Of a stretch of DNA of 64,000 nt, positions 37,601 to 49,600 are shown piece by piece. Made by a program: the position numbers and the translations under genes. Origin of the DNA: Spirodela intermedia (Eukaryota; Streptophyta; Magnoliopsida; Alismatales; Araceae); the NCBI GenBank assembly GCA_902729315.2, contig LR746270.1, positions 918,501 to 982,500 on the forward strand, read 5' to 3'. A model generated the notes under the pieces. That model was given only the letters and a program-made list of their open reading frames with translations, was not told the DNA's origin and did not search any database. Numbering within the stretch: position 1 is the stretch's first letter; each line of letters opens with the position of its first letter.

Positions 37601-40600
37601 TTTGGAACTGACATCATCGATTTCTGGCGACTTTCTTCATTTAAGATAATCAAAATAGCTTCATCTAAATCAGTTTTCTTCTCACAGTCCAATATCTATT
37701 GTCTAACCTGATCAAACACAGAATTAAGTCCATCCAAGAATTTAAACACTCTCCATCTATCTATAAAATTTCGTAATGCAACAATTCCAACAGATTTTTC
37801 AGTATCAAGACTAAGATAATAGTCAAGTTCCTACCATAAATTCTTTAGCTCTCCTGCATACTCACTCCATCACTGATTTACTCCCGTACATTGTGGACAT
37901 TAATTTTGTCTTAAGTCCATATATATGACCCTCATTATTTTTCTGTGAGAATTTGGTATGAACCATCTCCCATAAGTCCTCGACCGTGGCTAAGAAGAAA
38001 AAATCATGGCTAATTTGGGGAATCATTGTTCCCCACAGCCAAGTTTTAATTAGGGCGTCCTCTTCTCTCCATCTTCAAAATTCTGATGACATTGAGTCTG
38101 ATTTCCCCTCTATCAAGTGGTGTACCATGCCTTTTTCAGTCAATACTTCACAAATATATTCTGACCATTGAATCATATTATATCTGGTTAGCTTGAACTC
38201 TTAAGGGATTGCAGGAAGTTCTAGTAATATTCTTGTGCCTCCAAGAACAAGATTAACCTCTCTCGTTGAAGTAGAATCTCTTCTAGAAGATGAAGCAACA
38301 TCTCCTATATTTTAAGGAAATAACAATTGACTTCACGGAAAACTGATTTTGTGAACAAGTCTCAAACATATATATTCAAAGAACAATACAAAGACCGTAA
38401 TAGTAGAATCAATAAGTGTGGAAACGAATTACAGTGATCGCACCTGGATTCGCTCTTTGGAGACATTACAGAGATGATGCGTCCCTTGCCATACGGGCAT
38501 GATACCAACAGATCCAACAGAAGTGGAACGTCCCTTTTAGATGAACACATAACGTCAAGGGAGGGATTTGAGATCCTAATCTTGCTCTGATACCATGTAG
38601 AATGGTATGGTCCTCTATTTGGTGTGCCACCAGATCCTGAAGCACCCTTGGAGAGGAGGAAGAATTTTTATTCAATGAGAAGCAAGAATCCGTTTTACAA
38701 GAGGGATGGGGTCCAGTATCTATGCCAGACCTTCGAGAGTTTTAGACATAGATGCAAACACTGAAGGGCATATCTACCAACTTGAAAAATACAAGGTTTA
38801 TTTGTTAAGTTCTCTTGACAACACGAAAAAGAAGACTCTCTTTCCCATTAATTTTCTCCATCTTTATCACCAATCTGATGATTGTGAAGGATTCTTGAGA
38901 GCTTTGCACTGTATAAGTCAGCCATACCTTTTTTTGCTTTCACTGGTTGTTATAGTTGCATGGGCAGAAAATGTAGGAGGTTTTGTATCATTGTCAAGTG
39001 GGTTTTAAAAAATGGTACTGTTGCATAGCGCAATTTAGTGTGTCAAAGAGGGAAGAATTCCATAAAAGTTAGACATTTGTTGTCCTTTCTTAAACTTTGC
39101 AAAAGATTCCAACTGAAGAAGGGAAGATTCTCCAGCTCTGTCTGAAATGTCCAAAAGACAGGTTTTCTTTTGTCCTCCTTAGATTCCTGAAGTTGTAAAA
39201 GAGTTGGCGCTGTGCAGGTTTGAACCATTATATGAGTAACAAGAGGATTCAAAAGATGGATGAATTTGGTTTCCTGTTCTGTTATTATTTGGCATATGAG
39301 CAGACCAAAAATATCATTGACTCTGTCGATTTCCTAATAGCTCATACGGTTCTGTTACAGAGGATAATGCTTTTGATTTGTATCGTCTCTAATTCCTTTT
39401 GACATTTCTGGGAATAATATGTGAATCCTATCTTTGATACCAATTTTGGACTGGTCTGACTTGTTAGTGAGCTAAATAATGTGCAGAATAAAAAATAACT
39501 AATTTATAAAAATAGCAGAGAACCTTTTCTCATAGAAAATGATTAGCAAGTCAGAGATGTTCAGTGTATATAAGTAGTATGATTGAGACGAATACTGGAT
39601 TTGCAGTTCTGTTTAAAATGCTTGAATTGTTTTTATTTTAAATACATGGGAAGATTATCGGCCTTAGTCAACAAAGTGGATAAAGATCTGGGAACCTTTT
39701 TTTATCGGCCTTAGTCAACAAGCATTCTTTAAAATTGGCCTCACTTTGGATAAAGATTTCTTTTGGGAAGGGAAGTTAAGTAGGCATCTCTTTTTACACC
39801 ATGAAAGTTTGGGGCGACCTTTTTTTCCAACTTCTTTTCACAAAGTGCCAGTTTACCTACTTGACCAAAGGACCATAGTATGAGCGCCTGCTTGTACATA
39901 CGAACTACACTTCTTGGTCCTCCAGCAACAACCGTCTCAAGTGTTTCCTCATGCTTCTATTGCATGAGTGGACCAGGGAGAATGATGCAGGTAATCTGTG
40001 TTCGCCTGTCACTGCCTAGAATTTGGATTGGTTTCCAGGATGGCCCTACTGTCAGAATTTAAACTTTATATTCCACTATTGCCATTAAACTTTAATTTGA
40101 ATCTGCTTGCCTGGGTGCACCAGGGATGGATATTTGGTTAGAAGTAAAGAGAGGTCTTTTGAGAAATGGCCTTTCTTCTGCTCGAGTGATTGTATTTGCG
40201 TTGGACACTTAGACGACGTAATCCCATATTCATAAACATCCATGTATATATTACTTGTGACTTTGCCTGGTCATAACTCACGTATCAATTGCTCACCTTC
40301 TAGATCTACCATATCTGGATAGATTGGTTCTACATTAGGCTAAATGTGTGACACGCTATCAGTCCAATACCGTGCAGGAATAGCTAGGGGTCTTAGGCGC
40401 AAATCTATGAAAGTATAACTCCAAGGAAATATCTGGGACTTCTTAGGGTTAATTTGGTTTTGGATATATGTTTCACATAACTATGTTCTTATACTCGTGG
40501 CATGTCTTCCATGTTTACTTTTGGAGCTGTTATTCGGTAATTCTAATCATTTCTTTTGTTCTGTTATATATTTTGCAGACTTATAATGAAGTTCAATGTT

Positions 40601-43600
40601 GTTTTCTTGTCATTGGTTCTGTGTATCCTGAAGACCTTTTTCTATTTCTTCTGGATGTAAGTGTGATTCTTAGAGGTATTATGTATATATTATTCCATCA
40701 AATTTTGCTTGTACTTTACTTCAATTTGTGTTTGATTAAATTTTTGATGAAATAAGCTTTCTTATATTCTAGGCATGAGAAAAAAGACCTCATTTATGTT
40801 GGTAAACATTTGGTGCCTCTACACCTGCCATTCAATATTTAGTTAGGGTTCGGGCATGAACTCTCTGAGGTTAATGTCACATTCAGCTGTGGAACTTGCT
40901 CAAATATTTTGAATTTTTTTTAGATAACCAATGAACTTAAACCATATTTTATTACAGAGTTTTGGAGTTTTGTTCAACAAAGTTGCCAAATATGTTACGT
41001 TTGAAAAGCTATCAAATATATTATTTTGGAATCAAATGGCCTTCATCTCATAAAATTATCAAATAGGATTTATTCTGTCGAGTTCAAAGTGAACTTCATG
41101 TTAGGAACTATCTAGCGTTTTCGATATATATCTAGATTTGTACATTAACCAATAGGAAATGATTTTTTATATCTGTGAAGTCGTTTTTATGATATTTATC
41201 AGTGTTCCTTTGAGAGAAGGATGCAATGAATGTTGACTTTGCTTAGTAGGGATGACCAAAATTTAAATATACCTGAATAGTCCAATCATAATTGAACTTT
41301 AAACATTCTCATAAGAAAAAAATATATCTCATATGTACTACAGAGACAAAATATAATAAATTAGAAAGAAACAATCGAATTCCAATGCAAGACTAGAAAG
41401 ATTTTTCATTTAGTTTATAAATGGTCTACCTAAAAAAAGCTTTTGGAACAAGTAGACAATGGAGAAAAAACTTGACATGAATGGATTCTTTGCCAGACTT
41501 AGTTAGCTGTTCCTTATGATGATAGTTCTTTGACTATGCATAAACATCTGTGGTGATGTCTATTTATTTCTTTTCCTTTATCTTTATTTGGGAACTGTTC
41601 TTAGTGAAAGGAGGAAATGGTACTGAACACTAAAAGTATGGGAAAAGTTTTAATGGAAGCTTATTTTCAGTCACCATTTAAAATGGCACCACTTTCCTTT
41701 TCATCTCGTTTTCTAAGTGATAATGATTCTTATTGTTTATGAACCAGAAATGCCAGCAGAAAGATGAAGCTTTGATAGTGGGAGCTCTTTGTGTCCTAAA
41801 GCATCTTCTCCCCAGGTTCTCCTTTTTCTTTGTTTTTGTTGACTTCTTCTAATTTCTCAGCAGAGTTTTTGTGTTCTCTCTCATCGTAGTGATCGTTTTT
41901 TCCATTTTCCCATCTTTTGCTGTATAGAAGACTGGTATTTACATTTTGATGCACTTGGCTCTACGTTATGAAATCATCTGTCCGTTTGCAGGTTGGCTGA
42001 GGCCTGGCATATCAAAAGAACATTGCTTGTTGACACTGCAAAATCTTTGCTGGGTGAGCATAGCCTTGGTGTTCAGAAAGCACTTGCGGAGGTACCAATT
42101 ATATTGTCTGTCTCCCTCATGCTCTCTCCACTGTTCCCCCATGATTTTCTTTTCGAATTAATCTATTATATAGGAGGGAAAATGAATGATTTCTTTGGAA
42201 ATTACCAAGATCGTTACTGTACAGTTAAACTAATTTACAAATCATTGATGTCTAGAACTAATATGAGATCATGCTAAGGGCTCAATACACACCCAAATAA
42301 GAGTCCTGTAAATCAGATTATGCACTTTCTCCGCTTATTCTTACCAACCTTTTGTCTAAACCTTCCAAGTGGATAATCCTTCAACGACAGCCGTTCTGTA
42401 TTTAGGTCATGTAATTCTACAATGTGAATATTGCTGGCTCTAATTTTTTGGCATGTTATCAATTCATAATGATATTATTATGAATATTGCGGAATAACTT
42501 TGAGTTATCAGCTGTTGGTCAAGGGAACCGTCCAGAGAAACAAAGTTTCATGAAAAGAGTTGATTTTAATCCTACAATTCTTGCAAAATTTTCCCGCAGA
42601 GCCCTTGTCAAAAGTCACATCGCGTCTAGCGAGGCTTTTCTGAAAGTTCCATACGTAAGGTTCCATATCCCCAGATCTCCTGAATGAATTATAGTATGCT
42701 CTTTTTGAGGATACTGGCTAGGAAAAATTAGCTGTCATTCATAATCTAGGGCAAAGTTCTTGTCCTTTTGTGTGCTTTTTGTTTAACTCATCCAAATGGA
42801 TATCAGTCTGAAATCGGTCATTCTCACAATGCTGCTATTAGTCCATTATTGTCTTCTTTCCTTCTTTGGAAATCTCTTTCAGGTATCTTTGCTTACATAA
42901 TTTCAATAGCAGTGGGATGGACATGTCTTTACGCTGACACTCATATTTCCTGGCAGCTGATTGTTGTTATGGCCTCGCATTGTTACCTGGGTGGTCAATC
43001 GGGAGAATTGTTTATTGAATTCCTGGTTCGACATTGTGCAATATCAGATGAGGAAGTGAAAAATTTTCAAGCATCCAATAAAGAACTCCAGAAAAGTAAC
43101 TCTTTTCTGCACTTTCAGTACAAGAAACTCGAGGTTCTTGATAATATTGCTGCAAGACTACATCCTTGTCATGTTTTCGGATCTGCAACATTGTTTTTCA
43201 TATTATTGATGCTATTCAGGTAAAGTTGGGACCCATTTCTCCGGCAGAATTGAGAGACATATGTGAAAAGGGCCTACTCTTGATTGCAATCACTATTCCT
43301 GAGATGGAGGTAAACATTTTGGTCTCGTACTGGAAAACAGTTAAGGATATTGATTTCATAAATTTTCCTTGTTATCTGTGAAATGATTCAGAATATGTAC
43401 TGAATCTTGTTTTTACACCATTTCACTGGGATTCAAAATTTTGCAGCATGTGCTTTGGCCTTTCTTGTTGAAGTTGATCATTCCGAGAAAATACACTGGT
43501 GCAGTTGCTGTGGTAGAGGATCCTCAGCAATTTTATCTGCATATTCTATTCTCGTTTTATGGCTATCATATATGTTATCTCTTATTCTCATTTTTTTAGG

Positions 43601-46600
43601 TCTGCAAATGCATATCAGAATTGTGCCGTCGTAGATCATCACAAACCAATTCAACGCTCACAGATTTAAGTGCTCATACAGATATGCCCAGCTCCGTGGT
43701 AAGTTTATTTCCTTTTTTATTTGTCTACCTGTGTAATCCGAATCATAAATTGTTTCTTTATTGATGGACAAACATCAAGAGCAGGATCTATTTGCACGGT
43801 TGGTGGTTCTTTTGCACAATCCTCTTGCTAGGGAGCAGTTGCCATCCCAGATCTTGACGGTTTGTGCTTCTGTTCGATTTTTGATTTTCTATCTTTTAGT
43901 AAATGCTTACCTTACTTTCCTTGTCTTAAAAAGATTATTTTGATTTGACAACTATATAAAAGACATGCTTGTATCTCGTCACCCATAGATTATGCATTTA
44001 TTTTCTCGGCAACCATCTCGTGACAAAATTTCATGTGTACTTTCTTTCTGCATTTCTTCACTCTATTCACTGTGTGAAGAATGCTTGTATTAAATGGTCA
44101 TAGGCTTCTATGTTATGAGTTCATGAAGGTTTTGAGTCAAATGTTAATGAAACTTTAGATATATGTGAGGACTTCTGTCACTGGAAGCTTGTTTGGTGTA
44201 TGTTTCTTGAAACCTGAGTGGATTTTTTTGGAAATGGTCGTAAGTTACTATGAGTTGTTTGCATGACCAATTCCTTAATCGCTTCTTTTTTGGAGCATTT
44301 TAAAGGAAATCAGTCCTTTTCCATTTGTCTATATCGATTGTGATTTGTATCCATGGATCCTGAACCCAACAACCGGATCCTTAGTTGTCTTTTTTACCTT
44401 GTCTGCTATACTCGTGCATGGTTACAACAGACGAAGTATTTTGGCCATTTGAATCTCTGAGGAAATAAAGTCCCCATATCTTGTGTGGTGTTTGTGTGTG
44501 ACAAACATACTCTCTAGAATTGCATCCCCCAATGTAGGGTTTCCATGCATCTCCCTTTGTTCCTGTCTCTTCCTACTCATCCTTGTCCTCTCTGTCCCTT
44601 TTGAGTGTGAGAAAGTGATAAGAACCCATATCAAAGAACTACGAATAATTCATGTTAGATGAAAGAAACAATCTCTAGATGGAGGGTCGCATACAGCCCT
44701 AGAACCCAGAATAGATGGAGTGTCGCATACAATCCTCCAACCCTTTCTCGTAGATGCATGAGATACTAACTCCGATTTCTCCTCCCCCTCTCCTTCCTGA
44801 TCCGCCCCTCTTTATATCCTCTCCTTTCCCTCTCTTATTTAGGCAGTTTGTCTCCTGCCATAATCCCTCTTGCCATAACCGCTCTTTGCCATAACTGCTT
44901 CTTGTCATATTGTTCCTTGCCGTAATTGTGCCTTCCCTCAATGGTGCTAACCGTTATTGACTTATTGGGCTTTGGGCCTTCTTCCTTCTAGCATATGTGC
45001 GTGGAGCCTTATCAATACTCCCTCCCATGAGCTTCACCTTATCCTCAAGGTGGAAGTTTGGAAATTGTTGGTGGAGGGATGAAGTTAGTTCCCACGTAGC
45101 TTCAAAATTAGGGAGATCAGCCCATTTGACCAAGACTTCTTGTCAAAAGAGGAATTCCGAATGGCTAGGAGATCTTGGGGGGTCACATTCCATTCCAAAG
45201 CATCAATTAGTATGTCTAGAATGGGTTGACAGTAAATAGAATTCCCTAGTGCATTGCAAAGTTGAGAAATGTGAAAAATTGGGTGAATAGTTATGGAGTT
45301 GAGAAGTTCCAGTTTGTATGCCACTTGGCCAATGCACTCTTGGATAAGGTAAGGGCGGGAAAATCTCGGACTCAATTTTTCATTAGCTTTCTTGGCTATT
45401 TCATACAATAAGGTCGGAGCCTGATATCAACCAAATCTCTCACTTGAAACTCTGTCTCTTCGATGTTTGTCAGCTTATGCTTTCATCTTGTACTGTGTGG
45501 CCAAGAGATGTTCCTTGAGAAGTTGAAGTGTATCATCCCTTTCTTTTAGATAAGTGTCGACTACATCAATTAGTGACATAGGAGATCCATAACGTGTAAG
45601 TGTGGGAGGGTCCCGTCCATACACTGCTTTAAAAGGGGTCATCTTGATGGTAGAATGATGAGAAGTGTTGTAACTAAGTTCCGCCCAATGTAACCAGTCA
45701 CTCCATAACTTAGGTTTATCATAAGTAAAGCATCCGAGATAATTCTCTAAGCTTCGGTTCACCATCTCTGTTTGCCCATCTGTTTGTGAGTGATAAGAAG
45801 AACTCATTTTCAATTCTGTGCCTTGAAGTTTGTTGAGTGCTTTCCTAAAAGCACTGGTAAATACAGTCCCTCTGTCAGTCACAATAGATCTTGGAATGCC
45901 ACGCAGCTTGATGACTTTCTTTGCAAAGATTTGAGTAATGTCTTTGGCTGTGAATGAATGTCTGAGGGGTATAAAGTGACCAAATTTGCTGTCTGTCCAC
46001 TATAACGAGAATGGAGTCATAGCCTTTAGATTTAGGTTGGTCCTGTGTGAAATCCATGGAGAGGACTTCCCATATCATATTCGGAATAGGCAGAGGCTGC
46101 AAAAGTCCTATTGGTGACAAGGTTGAAACCTTATTCAATTGGTAGATAGTGCATTCATTAATATGTTGTTTGATCCTTTTCTTCAAGCCAGCCCAATATA
46201 CATGCTGGGCAATTCGTCAGTAGGTTTTTAAAAGCCAACATGACCCCCCAATGGGCTGTCATGAAATTCACGTAGTAATGTGGAGAGAAGAGTAGATGTG
46301 AGGGGTAACACCCACCTGTCTTTGTAGAGAAGTGATCTTTGTTGAATTGAGTAATGTGGGAAAGAAGTTGAGCCTTCTATGAGTGTGTCTTTGTAAAGCA
46401 CCAGTTCTTTGTTGATTGTGGTTACATCCACTCCTTGTGCAGTGCACATGGGTGCCACCACTACCTTGCTCAATTGTGGTGCTCTAGATAGTGCATCTGC
46501 AGTTTCATTCTTCTTGCCTTCCTTGTATTGTATCTGAAAATTAAATCCCATTAGTTTAGTGATCCATTTGTGATATTCTGAGTGAATCTCCTTTTGGCCG

Positions 46601-49600
46601 AATAGGAATTTCAAACTATATTGGTTTGTCCGAATGATGAAAGGGTGGAGCATGAGATAATGCCTTCATTTCTTTACTGCCATCACAATGGCAATGAGTT
46701 CTCTCTCATAGGTGGAAGGTGGACTTTAGACGAGACTGTTCCTTGAAACCATGGCTGAAATAAGTTACTGGTCGTCCTTCCTGCATCAATATTGCACCTA
46801 TGCTATGCCCTGAAGCATCTGTTTCAACTACGAATTTCTGAGAGAAATTAGGCAGGGCCAAAACTAGTGTGAAAATCATCGCCACCTTTAGTTTATGGAA
46901 AGCTTCTTGAGCATCAGAGTCCCAATGAAAATAATTTTTCTTGAGCAATCCAGTCAGAGGCTATGATAAAGTAGTATAACATTTGACAAATCGGCGATAA
47001 TAGCCAGTTAGTCTTAAGAACCTTGTAATGCTTTCAAATTCTTAAGAGTAGGCCAGTCCCATATTGCTGAATTTTTTTCTTGATATGTAGATACTCCTGC
47101 AGAAATCCAATGGCCGAGGTATTCAAATTGAGATTACTTGAATTTACATTTTTTTTCATTGACATAAAGGCTATTAGCTGCAAGAATTAAGGAAGACATT
47201 ATCCAAATGTTCATCATGTTCATCATGTTTTTTTCTTTATGACAGTTGGTGTAATTCTACTGCACATATGTGGCTTCTTTTTAATTCACGTTCTACTACT
47301 TTGAAAGATATTGTTGTTTTGTTTAAACTTGCATCCCCACGAATGGTGTAGATCGTGTTGTTGAGCATAAATTTCATGATATTAATTGCCCACAATGTGA
47401 ATGTATCCACCCGTGTTTTAAGCCACTGCATTCCTAGTATGACATCTGTGCTACTCAAATCCAAGGGAAGAAAATCTTGAATAATGAAGAGATCTTGGAT
47501 TTTGAGTGGAATGTTATGGCATATTCTATGACCTTGCACAGTATGCTCATTGCCCATCACAATACCATAGTTGTGGAATTCGCTGACAGGTAAAGATAGC
47601 TCTTCCTACAGCTTACTGCATATGAAATTGTGGGTAGCACCAATATCTATAAAAATAGTTACCTGTTGATTATGCATGATGCCTTTTACCTTCATAGTCT
47701 TATGCTGCTGAGTCAATCTCATGATAGAGTTTAATGAGACATAGGTTGTGAATAGAGTACCTTCCTCTTGTGAGCAATGCTCTAGTGGAGCCCAATCTTC
47801 CTCTTGGAAGTCTTCTTGGGACTTCTCCTCCTCTTGAACAATGAGTATATTAAGGGCCCGCCTGCATTTGTGGCCTGGTCCAAACCTGTCATTAGAATAG
47901 GAACATAATCCTTTGTTCCGTCTTCCTTATAGTTTAGTTTCTGTCAATTATATCTGTCTTCTATTTTCCTTGTTATTGCTCATATTTCGTGGAGAATATG
48001 TGGACATCCCATCCTTATTTGAGGCACTAGCTGTGGTCACTTGGGTTTTCTCCGAATTAGATTGCTCATTTCTGAAATTAGATATCAGATGAAGCCTTTG
48101 TTGGTGCGAAGTATAAGCAGCTATGACATGTTTGGGTGGTCGTGGTTGTTCCTTCTTCCATGCTTGCCATAGAGTACGAATATGAGCTTCAGCCTGTATT
48201 GAAGTATCCATAATTTCACATGACCCAATAGGCCTGGACATAGATAATTCTGATTGGATCTCAGGCTTGAGTCCTTTTAGATATTTATGCTCCAGTTTTT
48301 CTATTGGTATGTTCAGAAGATAGATTGAGAGTCATTCAAACTCTGCCCTACATTCCAATATGGAACTCTCTTGTTTTAGGTTCAAAAGTTTATGATACGT
48401 GTTGTTAGCTATTGATGAACTAAATCGACCACAAAGTTGGATTTTAAAGTCATACCAGTCACGGAATGAAAAACGATCTTCCATCCATAGATACCAATCC
48501 AGGGCATCACCCTCCATGCTCAGCATTATTGTTTCTAAACAATCGTGTTCTGGTGTTTGGTTAATACGAAAATACCTCTCAGCCCGTCGTAACCATTCAT
48601 CTGGACTATCGTTAGTGAAATTTGGAAGGTCAGTCCGGCTGTTGGGCTTGTAATTGCCCTCCCTCTGCTCCGGATTTTGAAGTGGGTGTTGTTCTGGTTG
48701 TCTCTGAGACCGCTCCAGTGGAGGTTCATGTGGTTCGCGTGTCATCAAGGTTGCTAGTTGTTGAGTGAGTTGTTGTAACATTTCTTTTGTACCCCTATTG
48801 TCTTCCTTAAGAGCTTCGAGATCAGCTTCCAAAGATTCCATCCTTGTTTGGCTCAGATACCAGTGATAAGAACCTAGATCAAAGAACTACGAATAATTCG
48901 TATTAGATGAAAGAAACAATCTCTAGAGTAGAAATACCAAAGATAAAACATAGTAAAAGAACCCAGAACAGATAAAGGGTCACATACAACCCTAGAACCC
49001 AGAATAGATGGAGGGTTGCATACAACCCTCCAACCCTTTCTCGTAGATGCATGAGATACTAACACTGATTTCTCCTCCCCCTCTCCTTCCTGATTCGTTC
49101 TTCTTTATATCCTCTCCTTTCCCTCTCTTATTTAGGCAGTTTGTCTCCTGTCATAATCACTCTTGTCATAACCGCTCTTTGCCATAACTGCTCCTTGTCA
49201 TATTGTTCCTTGCCATAACTGTGCCTTCCCTCAACAATGCTAACCGTTATTGACTTATTAGGCTTTGGGCCTTCTTCCTTCTAGCATATGTGCATGGAGC
49301 CTTATCAAAAAGCAACCAAATCAACACTATATGCTTTTGATGGCTCCAGTTGTCAAGAAATTATTTTTGTGTGGTTCTTTTTGGACAGTTCTTTTAGGAG
49401 AGAACCAAAACACTATTCTATCCATTTATCATATGCCCCAACTCTTGCTTGCATTGTAAAGTTAGTTTTATGTACAATATATTTGACTGGACGAAATTCT
49501 CCATTTCTCATAGGTATGTTATATGGTCCTCTTTTACTTCTGTTCATCTTTGTTTAGTCTTTATCCAGGTTCAATAAACTTCTAAAAGATAAGTATGCAA

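Larger units (their letters stand above)
34115..38823 (-). mobile_element. Ty1/copia LTR retrotransposon in SGR6-like intron 12
   Basis: This 4.7-kb element is structurally complete but coding-dead, and lies antisense to the host gene. LTRs at 34115-34343 and 38596-38823 both begin TGTAGAAT and end GACAACA on the plus strand. Beside the right LTR is a primer-binding site matching initiator-Met tRNA (minus strand TGGTATCAGAGC, 38595-38584). Beside the left LTR is a polypurine tract (minus strand CAGGGGAAG, ending at 34344). The flanking 5-mers CTAAA (34110-34114) and CGAAA (38824-38828) look like a target-site duplication with one change. By eye the LTRs are roughly 85% alike, so the insertion is old. 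Domain order gag, protease, integrase, RT, RNase H identifies it as copia. Confidence 0.93.
44616..49307 (-). mobile_element. Ty3/gypsy LTR retrotransposon in SGR6-like intron 20
   Basis: This 4.7-kb element is antisense to the host gene. LTRs at 44616-45014 and 48864-49307 both start TGATAAGAACC and end GCCTTATCA, so the termini are inverted TGATAAG/CTTATCA. A primer-binding site for initiator-Met tRNA (minus strand TGGTATCTGAGC, 48862-48851) adjoins the right LTR, and a purine tract (minus strand ATGGGAGGGAGTAT, ending at 45015) adjoins the left LTR. The flanks GAAAG (44611-44615) and AAAAG (49308-49312) look like a target-site duplication with one change. Gag, protease, RT remnant, RNase H and integrase come in that order, which is gypsy order. 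Confidence 0.93.
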
